In this document: positions 26,054 through 34,607 of the stretch, piece after piece
Numbering within the stretch: the stretch's first letter is position 1
Layout: the number at the start of each line of letters is the position of its first letter
Assembly: GCF_018861295.1 (NCBI RefSeq)
Contig: NZ_JAHLDM010000005.1
Coordinates: 62,001 to 126,000 of the forward strand
DNA from: Clostridium_AD estertheticum_D
Lineage (GTDB): Bacteria; Bacillota; Clostridia; Clostridiales; Clostridiaceae
Direction of reading: 5' to 3'
Length of the DNA: 64,000 nucleotides
Translations under genes and position numbers: made by a program
The notes under the pieces: generated by a model
The model's database searches: none
The model's input: only the letters and a program-made list of their open reading frames with translations
Told to the model about the DNA's origin: nothing

Positions 26054-26800
26054 ATGAATTCAAAAGAGATGGAGAACTTTCTTAAAAATATAAAAAATGG
26101 TGACATATCTATTGAAGATGGTATGGATAAGTTAAAAGATCTGTCTTATTCAGATTTAGGGTTTGCAAAAATAGATAATCATAGAGAACTTAGAGTTGGG
26201 TATCCAGAGGTTATATATTGTGAAGGTAAAACTGTGGAGCAGATAAAAGGAATAGTAAGTCTAATGCTTACTAAGGATGTTAACATTCTTGGCACAAGGG
26301 CTACCAGGGTTATGTATGAGGGTGTTAAAGAAATATGTGGTGATGCCCAGTATAATGAACTTGCAAGAACGATTGTAATTAAAAGAAAGGATGATGAACC
26401 CTCGAGCACATACATTGCACTAGTAACAGGAGGAACGTCTGATATACCTGTTGCGGAAGAAGCCGCTGTTACTGCTGAAATTTTTGGAAATAGAGTTGAG
26501 AGAATTTATGATGTAGGTGTAGCGGGTATTCATAGGCTTTTTGACAATTTAGACGTTATAAGGCGCGCTAAGGTAATTATAACTGTGGCAGGAATGGAAG
26601 GTGCACTAACAAGTGTTGTTGGAGGATTAGTTGATAAACCAGTTATAGCTGTTCCAACAAGTGTAGGGTACGGAGCTAGCTTTAAAGGGCTTGCTGCACT
26701 ACTTAGTATGTTAAATAGCTGCTCTAGTGGAGTAAGTGTTGTTAATATAGACAATGGGTTTGGAGCAGGATATTTAGCAAGTATTATAAATAAGTTATAA
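26054..26800 (+). CDS. larB: Nickel-pincer cofactor biosynthesis protein LarB
   Basis: This 248-residue protein is related to the PurE carboxylase. LarB carboxylates and hydrolyses nicotinic acid adenine dinucleotide at the first step of nickel-pincer cofactor synthesis. The C-terminal PurE-like domain shows VTGGTSDIPVAEEAA, VAGMEGALTSVVGGLVD and VPTSVGYGASFKGLAALL. It lies 60 bp after larC in the same operon with a GGTGGG RBS. A strong terminator ends the unit. Confidence 0.92.
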   Translation: MNSKEMENFLKNIKNGDISIEDGMDKLKDLSYSDLGFAKIDNHRELRVGYPEVIYCEGKTVEQIKGIVSLMLTKDVNILGTRATRVMYEGVKEICGDAQYNELARTIVIKRKDDEPSSTYIALVTGGTSDIPVAEEAAVTAEIFGNRVERIYDVGVAGIHRLFDNLDVIRRAKVIITVAGMEGALTSVVGGLVDKPVIAVPTSVGYGASFKGLAALLSMLNSCSSGVSVVNIDNGFGAGYLASIINKL

Positions 26801-26826
26801 ACTAGATTTATCTAAGTATAAAGATA

Positions 26827-26888
26827 AGTTACTTACTTAACCGATGGTTATTATAGCCTTCGGTTAAGTGAGTAACTATTTTTTTTGT
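26827..26888 (+). terminator. Terminator after larCB
   Basis: An 18-bp stem (26827-26844 with 26860-26877) with one mismatch is followed by a run of Ts. Confidence 0.9.
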
Positions 26889-26956
26889 TAGGGATAATTT
26901 ATCATCATATTTGCCATGTTATAAATTTTTTTTATAACGTAATAAATAATCTATAT

Positions 26957-26984
26957 TTGTTATAAAAAAAAATAAAAGTATAAT
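26957..26984 (+). promoter_or_regulatory. Probable promoter of the malic enzyme gene
   Basis: TTGTTA (26957-26962), 16 bp, TATAAT (26979-26984), 45 bp upstream of the start codon. Confidence 0.5.
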
Positions 26985-27028
26985 AGAGTTAAATGTAAAA
27001 GAAAGAAAATTTAAAGGAGTGGTATTAA

Positions 27029-28660
27029 ATGACAAATTTAAAAGGCCAAGACTTATTAAGAAATCCTTATTTAAACAAAGGAACTGCGTTTACAAAGGAA
27101 GAAAGAAAAAGGTATGAACTTACAGGATTATTACCAAACGATGTAAGAACTATTGAGCAGCAAGAACAGATGATTTATCAAAGAACTAAAGATTTTGAAG
27201 ACAAATTAGAAAAACGTAATTACCTTATGAATTTATATGACACTAACAAAACGCTTTTCAGCTATGTTATAGGTAAACATATTACTGAATTTCTTCCTAT
27301 AATATATACTCCAACTATAGGTGATGCAGTAATAAACTATTCAAAAATCTATGATACTCCAAAGGAGGCTGTTTTCCTTTCAATAGATCACCCTGAAGAT
27401 ATTAAAAAATCTATTGAAAACTCTTTAAAAGATCTTGATGAAATAAAATTGATTGTTGTTACTGATGGTGAAGGAGTTCTTGGAATAGGGGATTGGGGTG
27501 TTCAAGGAGTTGATATATCTATAGGAAAGCTTGCCGTATATACGGTAGCTGCAGGTGTTAATCCTAAAAATGCTCTTCCTATAGTAATAGATTCCGGAAC
27601 AAACAACGAGGCACTTTTAAATGATCCGCTTTATCTTGGAAATAAACACAAAAGAATCACTGGAGAAAAATACTATGACTTTATTGATAAATTTGTAAAG
27701 ATTGTTCTTGAGTTATTTCCTGAAGTACTTCTTCATTGGGAAGACCTTGGGCGTGGCAACGCAAGTGCCATTCTTGAAAATTACAGATCAAAGATTTGTA
27801 CGTTTAATGACGATATACAGGGGACTGGGGTTATGATGGTATCAGCAATGAGTGCTATTGCCGAGGTTACTGGTATACCAATTAAAGATCACAAAATATT
27901 AGTTTTTGGTGGTGGTACTGCAGGGATAGGCGTATCAGATCAGATATTACTTGAAAAAATGCAAAGTGGATTATCAGAAGAAAACGCAATAAAGCAATTC
28001 TATCTTGTTGATCGCTTTGGTCTTATTACGCAAGATATGGATAATCTTACTGAGGGTCAGAAAAAATATGCAAGAGCCAGAGGTGAATTTAAAAAACCAC
28101 TTACTAATCTTGCTGAGATAGTAGAGGCTACTAAGCCTACAGTACTTATTGGAACTTCTGGAGTAACCGGTGCATTCACAGAAGAAGCCGTAAGAAAAAT
28201 GGCAGAGTTAAATGAAAAACCTGCTATTATGCCTATTTCAAATCCTACTAAACTTGCAGAAGCAAAAGCTATAGACTTAATAAAATGGACAGATGGACGT
28301 GCATTAGTTGTAACTGGAAGCCCATCTGAACCAATTGAGCATAAGGGGGTAACATACACTATTGGCCAGGCTAACAATGCGTTATTATATCCAGGATTAG
28401 GACTTGGTATAATAGTTGCAAAAGCTAAGACTGTATCCGATGGAATGTTATCTGCAGCCGCTCATGGAATAGCATCTCTTCAAGATTTTTCAAAGACGGG
28501 AGCTGCAATTTTACCTTCAGTTGAAAAAGTTAGAGAAGCATCAAAACTTGTAGCAATTGCTGTGGTGAAGCAAGCAATTAAAGAAGGGTTAAATCGAATT
28601 GAAATTGTAGATGTTAAAAAGGCAGTGGAAGATAGTATTTGGGAACCAATTTACAAATAA
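27029..28660 (+). CDS. NAD-dependent malic enzyme (malolactic activity possible)
   Basis: This 543-residue enzyme decarboxylates malate, to pyruvate with NAD reduction (malic) or directly to lactate (malolactic). The landmarks are LNKGTAFTKEER, IIYTPTIGDA (catalytic Tyr), LLHWEDLGRGNA, FNDDIQGTG (metal ligands) and the Rossmann motif VFGGGTAGIG. Malic and malolactic enzymes of this size share all of these. The C-terminus (DSIWEPIYK) is more like Bacillus MaeA, while the convergent LysR gene resembles MleR of malolactic loci. The reaction therefore stays open. RBS AAGGAG. Confidence 0.87.
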   Translation: MTNLKGQDLLRNPYLNKGTAFTKEERKRYELTGLLPNDVRTIEQQEQMIYQRTKDFEDKLEKRNYLMNLYDTNKTLFSYVIGKHITEFLPIIYTPTIGDAVINYSKIYDTPKEAVFLSIDHPEDIKKSIENSLKDLDEIKLIVVTDGEGVLGIGDWGVQGVDISIGKLAVYTVAAGVNPKNALPIVIDSGTNNEALLNDPLYLGNKHKRITGEKYYDFIDKFVKIVLELFPEVLLHWEDLGRGNASAILENYRSKICTFNDDIQGTGVMMVSAMSAIAEVTGIPIKDHKILVFGGGTAGIGVSDQILLEKMQSGLSEENAIKQFYLVDRFGLITQDMDNLTEGQKKYARARGEFKKPLTNLAEIVEATKPTVLIGTSGVTGAFTEEAVRKMAELNEKPAIMPISNPTKLAEAKAIDLIKWTDGRALVVTGSPSEPIEHKGVTYTIGQANNALLYPGLGLGIIVAKAKTVSDGMLSAAAHGIASLQDFSKTGAAILPSVEKVREASKLVAIAVVKQAIKEGLNRIEIVDVKKAVEDSIWEPIYK

Positions 28661-28666
28661 AATAGA

Positions 28667-28766
28667 TTAAATCATCTCCTGCGGAGCTGCAATATTAACG
28701 ACTTCAGAAGGATATTTATACTCCAACTTATAGAAGAGGGAGACTTTCCTTCTAAAATGTCGTTAA
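28667..28766 (-). repeat. Dispersed foldable intergenic element, copy A
   Basis: Read on the minus strand it runs ACGACATTTTAGAAGGAAAG, then CTCCCTCTTCTATAAG, then TATCCTTCTGAAGTCG, then GCAGGAGATGATTTAA. The TTAGAAGGA and TCCTTCTGA arms pair around a small CTAT-looped hairpin. Copies B (40399-40482) and C (56464-56612) share these blocks. Here it lies between the convergent malic enzyme and lysR genes. Confidence 0.8.
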
Positions 28767-28777
28767 AGGGGCTGTTT

Positions 28778-29647
28778 TTACTTTTCAAGCAGTATCCCCA
28801 TTATTTCTTTTTCAATAGAAGTCATATAATGTTCTTTTTTTACAGCAATAGATATATAAAAATTTATAGCTGGAACTAGAGAGACTGTTTTTATTGATGC
28901 CATATTTTCTACTGCCATATTGATCATTATTCCTATACCAACTCCAGAAGCTATTAGGGATTTTGCTGTTTGTATTTCAGTTGTGTAATAGAAATCTTTC
29001 ATGTCAATACCATTTTTCAAACAAAGATCTTTTATTACTTTATTATGAATATATGAATCACCTAGGACCGTAAAACGCTCATCTTTAAGTTGATTAAAGT
29101 TAATTTCATGTTTACTTAAAAGTGGATGACTATTACTTGTACAAACCATGAATTGATCTGTTTTTAAAATAGTGGTATTAAGGTCATTATCTTTTAAAGG
29201 CTCAATGGAACCTATTAATGCAATATCAACTTCACCAGAATCTAGTAATTTTTTCATCGCTGTGGAACCTGTTTCAACAAGTTCAATATGGTTCACAAGA
29301 CCATTTATATCTAACACCTTCATAAAAGACGGAAAAAAATAAGCACCAATCATCGGTGGAACTCCTAATTTTATTTTTGCTCCACTTATTCTTGATATTT
29401 CAAGTTTTGCTGCTTTTATTTCATGTAGAACATTGTATGCTCGTTTCTCAAGGATTTTTCCAGCTTCAGTTAAGGAAAGTTGTGCTTTAGAATGATCTCT
29501 AATTATAAGTCTTTCTCCTAGTTCTTTTTCAATTTTATGTAGTGCCATTGTTATTGAAGGCTGGGAAACAAAAAGCATTTCTGCAGTTTTTGTGAAATTT
29601 TTATTTTGGCATAAATAATAAAAATATTCTAAATCTCTTATATTCAT
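28778..29647 (-). CDS. LysR-family regulator, MleR-like
   Basis: This 289-residue regulator has an N-terminal winged helix (about 1-60: NFTKTAEMLFVSQPSITMAL) and a periplasmic-binding-protein-like effector domain starting near GAKIKLGVPPMIGAYFFP. The DLEYFYYLCQNKNFTKTAE opening resembles MleR, the activator of malolactic genes. Its convergent arrangement with the malic enzyme gene suggests that enzyme as target; the effector, perhaps malate, is inferred. The promoter must lie in 29648-29760. Confidence 0.82.
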   Translation of the reverse strand: MNIRDLEYFYYLCQNKNFTKTAEMLFVSQPSITMALHKIEKELGERLIIRDHSKAQLSLTEAGKILEKRAYNVLHEIKAAKLEISRISGAKIKLGVPPMIGAYFFPSFMKVLDINGLVNHIELVETGSTAMKKLLDSGEVDIALIGSIEPLKDNDLNTTILKTDQFMVCTSNSHPLLSKHEINFNQLKDERFTVLGDSYIHNKVIKDLCLKNGIDMKDFYYTTEIQTAKSLIASGVGIGIMINMAVENMASIKTVSLVPAINFYISIAVKKEHYMTSIEKEIMGILLEK

Positions 29648-29821
29648 ATATCACAACTCCTTAACAAATCAGCATACACTATTAATTTACAATAAGCAAA
29701 TAATATTATAAGTTAATAGTGTATGATTTGTATACTTTAACCGATATTACCATATAACTATAGGTTGTATGGTACAATTGGGTTAAACTTGTAGTTATAT
29801 ATGAGGTGAGGAGGTATTCCA

Positions 29822-29917
29822 ATGGAAGATAGAGCGGGAATAGTAGCTATCCTTTTAGGCGCAGTAATAACAGCGTGGACAGTGGGCAAGACCTGGTTTG
29901 GTAAAAAAAATAAATAA
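29822..29917 (+). CDS. 31-residue single-span membrane peptide
   Basis: A short gene with a very strong RBS (GGTGAGGAGGT) reads MEDRAGIVAILLGAVITAWT and then VGKTWFGKKNK. Residues 6-20 form one hydrophobic helix, followed by a basic tail, so it should sit in the membrane with the tail inside. It has its own terminator at 29980. I do not recognise the family. Confidence 0.65.
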   Translation: MEDRAGIVAILLGAVITAWTVGKTWFGKKNK

Positions 29918-29979
29918 ATTTAGTAAGTATGTTTCTTGAATTATAAAACATATTCAAGATAGTATATTGAATCAAAAGG

Positions 29980-30012
29980 AAAAAGTCATCTGGAATTCAG
30001 GTGACTTTTTTC
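29980..30012. terminator. Terminator after the small membrane peptide
   Basis: AAAAAGTCATCTG pairs with CAGGTGACTTTTT (one G-U), followed by Ts. It lies before the convergent glycosyltransferase gene. Confidence 0.85.
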
Positions 30013-30061
30013 TGTGATGGAAATATTACAAGTCACTTAGGGGAAATTCATACTTTTTTAA

Positions 30062-31192
30062 CTATGAGGTAGAAGCACCTTTGTAAACACTCTCATAGAC
30101 TTTAAGGGTACGACCAGCAGTGTTTTGCCATGAAAATTGTTTAGCTCTTAGTAATGCCTTAGCACTAAGTTCAGATCTCAAATTTTCACTACTTAAAAGG
30201 TTCCCTATGGCAAGAGAGATACCTTCAATATCATAGGGATTTATTAAAATACCAGTATCGCCTACAACTTCTGGAATGGAGGTAAGATTAGAGGCTATAA
30301 CAGGAGTTCCACAATTCATTGCTTCAAGTGGGGGAAGTCCAAATCCTTCATAAAAAGATGGATAGATAATGGCATCACAGCTGTTGTAAAAAAGAGGTAA
30401 ATGTTCTTCAGGTACAAAACCTGCGAAAATAACATGAGACAACATGTTTAGTTCATTTGTAAGTTTCATTAATTTTTGACCAGAGTCTCTATAATCACCT
30501 ACAATAACTAAATTGTAATTTTCACTTAAATCTTTATATACCTTAGAAAAAGCAGTTATTGCAGAGGCTACATTTTTTCTCTCGCTAAAACCACCGACAT
30601 AGAGTATAAATGGATTATTTAAATTATATGCTTTTTCTAAAAAATTTTTACAGTGAAGTTTATCCAGGGGTTTATATTTTGCGTCCGCAGCCAATGGAGT
30701 TACAAAGATTTTAGATTCATCTATTGGGAAATATTTAAGAATATCTCGTTTTGAAAATTCAGATACCGTTATTATTCCATCAGAGTTACCTATAATTATT
30801 GGCATCTCTTTTAAAAATTTCAGTAAATAGCCTCGTCCGACTGTTTCAGGCATAACATATGGAATCAAATCATGTATAGTTACTACTTTCTTGCAAGATA
30901 TGGCCTGTGAAAAACCTATGCCGTTTTGTGGCATATGATATATATCTATGTTTTCTTTTGAAATATTTTCTGGGAAATAATAATCCTCAAAGAATCTTTG
31001 ATGTTTTTTTGATGTCATTATTATTTTGCAGTTCTCTTTTTTTATACTTTCAAAATTATTACCTGACCAAAAAACGTGGTAATTATTAACAGAATCTATG
31101 TTAATTAAATTTTTAAGTACATTTTCTGTATAAGTCCCAATACCAGTTCCATTATATAAATTGATGCCTCTAGCATCAATTGCAATCTTCAT
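30062..31192 (-). CDS. GT4 glycosyltransferase of the spore coat cluster (CotSA-like)
   Basis: This 376-residue GT-B enzyme opens MKIAIDARGINLYNGTGIGT. It carries YVGGFSERKNV and the donor-site motif YPSFYEGFGLPPLEAMNCGT. In Bacillus, CotSA, a GT4 protein, is encoded beside cotS and is assembled in the coat. Here two such enzymes flank CotS-family genes on the opposite strand. ATG at 31192 uses an AAGGAG RBS; a GTG three codons earlier overlaps that RBS. Its sugar and acceptor are unknown. Confidence 0.8.
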   Translation of the reverse strand: MKIAIDARGINLYNGTGIGTYTENVLKNLINIDSVNNYHVFWSGNNFESIKKENCKIIMTSKKHQRFFEDYYFPENISKENIDIYHMPQNGIGFSQAISCKKVVTIHDLIPYVMPETVGRGYLLKFLKEMPIIIGNSDGIITVSEFSKRDILKYFPIDESKIFVTPLAADAKYKPLDKLHCKNFLEKAYNLNNPFILYVGGFSERKNVASAITAFSKVYKDLSENYNLVIVGDYRDSGQKLMKLTNELNMLSHVIFAGFVPEEHLPLFYNSCDAIIYPSFYEGFGLPPLEAMNCGTPVIASNLTSIPEVVGDTGILINPYDIEGISLAIGNLLSSENLRSELSAKALLRAKQFSWQNTAGRTLKVYESVYKGASTS

Positions 31193-31372
31193 AGGATTCA
31201 CTCCTTAAAATTATTAAAAAAGCCTTATGTTTAAAAGAATTTATTAAAAATATTATATATATTAATATACTATTTTAACTTAAAAAGTGTGTCATTTGAG
31301 CAAATATAATTGTGCACAAATCATTCTAAAGGTTCATATATTGCAATAGAACAATAATTCGGAGGCATTGAT

Positions 31373-32383
31373 TTGGAAATACAAGAGGTAAAGGAGATAG
31401 TAAAGAATAATTATTCTCTTAACATTAATAATATAGAAAAAATAAAAAACGTTTATAGGATAGAAACTAGAGATAATGTGTATTGTTTGAAAATAGTTAA
31501 TTATGAACTTGGACATTTTTTATTTATTATTGGCGCTATAAAACATTTGCAGAATAATGGATTTCAAAGTATACCTGAAATTATTGAGACTAACGATCAA
31601 AAGGAGTATATAACACTCCAAAATAAATATGCTTATTTAACACTATGGGTAGATGCAAGAGAATGCGATTACGATAACTTAGCAGAAATAAAATTATGTA
31701 CATCAAAACTTGCAGAACTTCATAAAAAAAGTCTGAATTTTAAAGTTACACCTGATATGAAACCTAGAATAGCATGGCTTAAGTGGATAGAAACTTTTAA
31801 AACTCGCGGAAATGAAATATTAGATTTTAAGAGAAGGATAAGTGAAAAAAAATGTTTTACAGAATTTGATAGTAACTATTTGAAAATTATGCAAGGTGAG
31901 CTAGAAAGGGGTAATAAAGCAGTAAATAACCTGTATAAAAGCGAATACGTAAGTAAGATGAAGGAAGAAATTAAACATAGGGGGTTCTGTCATCATGATT
32001 ACGCGCATCATAATGTGTTACTTGAGAAAAGTGGGGGCGTGAGTGTAATTGATTTTGATTATTGCATCTTAGACACTCATTTGCATGATTTAAGTAGTCT
32101 TCTAATAAGGAGAATGAAAAACGGTAAATGGAACCTTGAAAATGCACTTTTCATAATGTATGAGTATGATGAGACATTTCCAATATACAAAAGTGACATA
32201 GAGGTAATGGCAGCATTTATGGAATTTCCTCAAGAGTATTGGCAAATAGGAATTCAATATTATTGGGAAAAAAAGAATTGGGGAGAAGAGTTTTTCTTAA
32301 AGAAACTTGAAAAGATGAATGAGGACAAAGATGAGAAACAAATTCTTATTGATAAGTTTAGAAAAATAAAATATGGGAGGTAA
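31373..32383 (+). CDS. CotS-family spore coat protein
   Basis: This 336-residue kinase-like coat protein is of the aminoglycoside phosphotransferase fold. The catalytic loop FCHHDYAHHNV (His207-His208-Asp209) and the metal motif IDFDYC (about 226-231) are intact. LWVDARECDY (about 91-100) is the family hinge block. It starts at TTG 31373, with GGAGG seven bases upstream. It heads a run of coat genes. Members are coat-surface components of spores; substrates are not known. Confidence 0.86.
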   Translation: MEIQEVKEIVKNNYSLNINNIEKIKNVYRIETRDNVYCLKIVNYELGHFLFIIGAIKHLQNNGFQSIPEIIETNDQKEYITLQNKYAYLTLWVDARECDYDNLAEIKLCTSKLAELHKKSLNFKVTPDMKPRIAWLKWIETFKTRGNEILDFKRRISEKKCFTEFDSNYLKIMQGELERGNKAVNNLYKSEYVSKMKEEIKHRGFCHHDYAHHNVLLEKSGGVSVIDFDYCILDTHLHDLSSLLIRRMKNGKWNLENALFIMYEYDETFPIYKSDIEVMAAFMEFPQEYWQIGIQYYWEKKNWGEEFFLKKLEKMNEDKDEKQILIDKFRKIKYGR

Positions 32384-32387
32384 TATT

Positions 32388-32612
32388 ATGGGGAAAAGCA
32401 AAAAAGAGATGTGTATGGATGAGCCTGAATTTGACATAAGTGAAGTACAAGAATCAACTGTTGAGGAATATGATATGAAGCTTGATAATATGAAGGATGA
32501 AGTTAAAAAACTTAAAAAAATAAGGAGAAGACAAAAAAAACTTAATGAGTTAGAGTTTCAGCATAAGGAAATTTTAAGAAAAATGGATAAAAGTTGTAAA
32601 AAAAATAAATAG
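32388..32612 (+). CDS. Small coiled-coil protein in the coat cluster
   Basis: This 74-residue protein has an acidic N-terminus (MDEPEFDISEVQES) followed by a lysine-rich heptad-like helix (about 28-70, with MKDEVKKLKKIRRRQKKLNE), predicted to form a coiled coil. The RBS is GGGAGGT. It follows the CotS gene by 4 bp, so it is cotranscribed. Its stop codon lies inside the first unit of a tandem hairpin repeat. It is unrecognised and may be a coat structural partner. Confidence 0.65.
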   Translation: MGKSKKEMCMDEPEFDISEVQESTVEEYDMKLDNMKDEVKKLKKIRRRQKKLNELEFQHKEILRKMDKSCKKNK

Positions 32613-32671
32613 CGCGACGCTATAGTAAATAGCGCGACGCTATAGTATATAGCACGAGGCTATAGTATAGC
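32606..32671 (+). repeat. Three tandem 20-bp mini-hairpin repeats
   Basis: The units start at 32606, 32626 and 32646, plus a partial fourth at 32666. Each holds an inverted repeat: units 1 and 2 have ATAGCG-CGA-CGCTAT, and unit 3 has ATAGC-ACGAG-GCTAT. The array begins in the stop codon of the coiled-coil gene and ends about 30 bp before the next coat gene. Confidence 0.85.
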
Positions 32672-32701
32672 AATTAATAGATTGAATTTGAGGTGATGCA
32701 A

Positions 32702-33466
32702 GTGGCAATAAGCATCTATAATGATTTTTCTGACTATATGATGTTTAAGGATATTAAAAAGGCAAATGTTATTGAGTTTAAGTATAAAAATGCAGAGATA
32801 GACATACCAGAAGAATTAGTAATAAAGCAGTTCGTTGCTATTTATACAGTACATGAAAAATGTATGGGATTTAATGGTTATCTTAGAAATAGATTAAATA
32901 ACAACACGGGTAAGACAGTAGAAGAGTATAAAAAATCTATCAAAAAGCTTACGGTAGATATAAATAACATTAAAAAAGATGGACCTCAAAATTCATTTGA
33001 AGAAATAATTATTAAATATGGGGAAAAAGTTATTGATAGAGGAGAAGAGTGTATAAGGAAAGTGAAGGATTCAAATTATTTAGAAATTATAACAAGAAGT
33101 ATGAGGAGATCCGAAATATGCTTAGGGAATACAGATTTTCAAAACCTTAGGAGGAGTGATTTTATTTACGTGGTTGATTTTAATAATTGTAGTTACAACA
33201 TGGTGGAGATGGATTGTCTCCCTTTACTTAGCAGGTTAAAAAGAAAAGGAGCAAAGCTTAATTTTGGTAAGCTCACTAAAGAATTTTGTTATATCGAAGG
33301 ACTAGATGCTGATAGTGAAAAATTTTTAATAGCATTAATCTCATATCCTCATGAGTTCATGAAATGTTGTAATAGATATAGATCAGGTAAAAGAGTGTGG
33401 CATGAGGATAAGTTTTCACAGAGGCTTAAAAAAGCTTTAGTTCAAGATGGAGATCCTTTATTTTAA
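32702..33466 (+). CDS. Degenerate CotS-like protein (pseudokinase)
   Basis: This protein has 254 residues from the GTG at 32702, which is well spaced from AGGTGA; GTG 32693 and ATG 32696 are nearer to that RBS. The C-terminal half aligns with CotS proteins: ICLGNTDFQN stands where FCHHDYTYHN should be, and VVDFNNCSY where IDFDYC is. So both catalytic histidines and the second metal Asp are lost while the fold landmarks (ISYPHEFMKCCNRY, VWHEDKFSQRLKKAL) remain. The N-terminal half is shortened. It probably has a structural coat role. Confidence 0.68.
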   Translation: MAISIYNDFSDYMMFKDIKKANVIEFKYKNAEIDIPEELVIKQFVAIYTVHEKCMGFNGYLRNRLNNNTGKTVEEYKKSIKKLTVDINNIKKDGPQNSFEEIIIKYGEKVIDRGEECIRKVKDSNYLEIITRSMRRSEICLGNTDFQNLRRSDFIYVVDFNNCSYNMVEMDCLPLLSRLKRKGAKLNFGKLTKEFCYIEGLDADSEKFLIALISYPHEFMKCCNRYRSGKRVWHEDKFSQRLKKALVQDGDPLF

Positions 33467-33498
33467 ATTAGTAAAATGGAAACTAGAGAGGTGACAAT

Positions 33499-34554
33499 AT
33501 GTTAGACGTTAGATACAAGGATAAGGCGTATTTAAGCAAATATGATCTAGATGTAAATTTATTTAGCAAATTTGATCTTGTGGTTTATGATGTTATTCCA
33601 GTAAGAAAGGTTTTTATACTTGATACAAATAAAGGTAATAAAGTTTTAAAAAAGGTAAGCTACAGTATAGAGTTACTTGAATTTATTAATTATGGTATTG
33701 AGTACATTAGAAATAATAATTTTGATAGAATTATTCAATTTGAAAAGACGAAATCTGAATTAATATATGTTCCATGGAAAAGTGATATATATTGCATTAT
33801 GAATCTAGTAGAAGGGAGAGAGTGTGAGTATAGTAATCCAGTTGATGTAAATCTTGCGTCTAGAGCAATAGCTGAGCTTCATAAAGCATCACAAGGCCTT
33901 ATGCATAAGGAAGAATTTGAAAGGCTACTTGCAAAGAATGAGAAGCGGTACTTAGGTGGTAAGATTATACAGAATTATAAGAATAAATTAGATGAACTTA
34001 TGTTTTTTAAAAGCATAGCAACCCTAAATGAAAATAAAAATGAATTCGATGATATATTTTTAGAGCATGTACAATATTACGCTGAAAATATAAAAGAAAG
34101 TATAGATATTATTAAGGGATCAAATTATTACGAATTATGCGCTGAAAAAGAAAAAATCGTATTTTGTCATCATGATTTGGCTCATCATAATATATTAATT
34201 AATAAGGGAGAAGTGTACTTTTTAGATTTTGATTATGCTATTGTAGATTTAAGAGTTCATGACGTTTGTAATTTTATTAATAAAGTAATAAAAAATTTTT
34301 GTTATGATAAAGATAAATGTAGCAGTATTTTACAAGAATATACAGGGGTAAACCCATTAGATGATAGGGAACTCAAGGTGCTTTATGGTATGCTTAGTTT
34401 TCCTGAGGATTTCTATAGTATATCGAAAGACTATTATACAAGAAAAAAACAATGGAGTGAAGAGGTATTTTTAAATAGATTAAAGAAGAAAGTAGAGTAT
34501 AAAGAGGATAGAGAAAAGTTTTTAGAAGACTTTAAAAATCATTATAAATGCTAG
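33499..34554 (+). CDS. CotS-family spore coat protein
   Basis: This 351-residue member has an intact kinase-like core: FCHHDLAHHNIL (His224-His225-Asp226) and LDFDYA (about 242-247). NLVEGRECEY is the hinge block, and LHKASQG the following helix. The C-terminal KKQWSEEVFLNRLKKK motif is shared with the other copies. It lies 32 bp after the degenerate copy with a GAGAGGTG RBS, and a strong hairpin terminates the plus-strand run. Confidence 0.86.
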   Translation: MLDVRYKDKAYLSKYDLDVNLFSKFDLVVYDVIPVRKVFILDTNKGNKVLKKVSYSIELLEFINYGIEYIRNNNFDRIIQFEKTKSELIYVPWKSDIYCIMNLVEGRECEYSNPVDVNLASRAIAELHKASQGLMHKEEFERLLAKNEKRYLGGKIIQNYKNKLDELMFFKSIATLNENKNEFDDIFLEHVQYYAENIKESIDIIKGSNYYELCAEKEKIVFCHHDLAHHNILINKGEVYFLDFDYAIVDLRVHDVCNFINKVIKNFCYDKDKCSSILQEYTGVNPLDDRELKVLYGMLSFPEDFYSISKDYYTRKKQWSEEVFLNRLKKKVEYKEDREKFLEDFKNHYKC

Positions 34555-34556
34555 AA

Positions 34557-34595
34557 AAACCCCCACTTAGTGATAAAAGCACTATGTGGGGGTTT
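34557..34595. terminator. Bidirectional terminator in the coat cluster
   Basis: AAACCCCCACTTAGTG (34557-34572) pairs with CACTATGTGGGGGTTT (34580-34595) with one mismatch, between convergent cotS-like and glycosyltransferase genes. Confidence 0.88.
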
Positions 34596-34607
34596 AACGT
34601 AGTGAAA

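Noticed and set aside
32606..32671. CRISPR array
   Set aside because: Units are directly contiguous with no spacers, and no cas genes are present.
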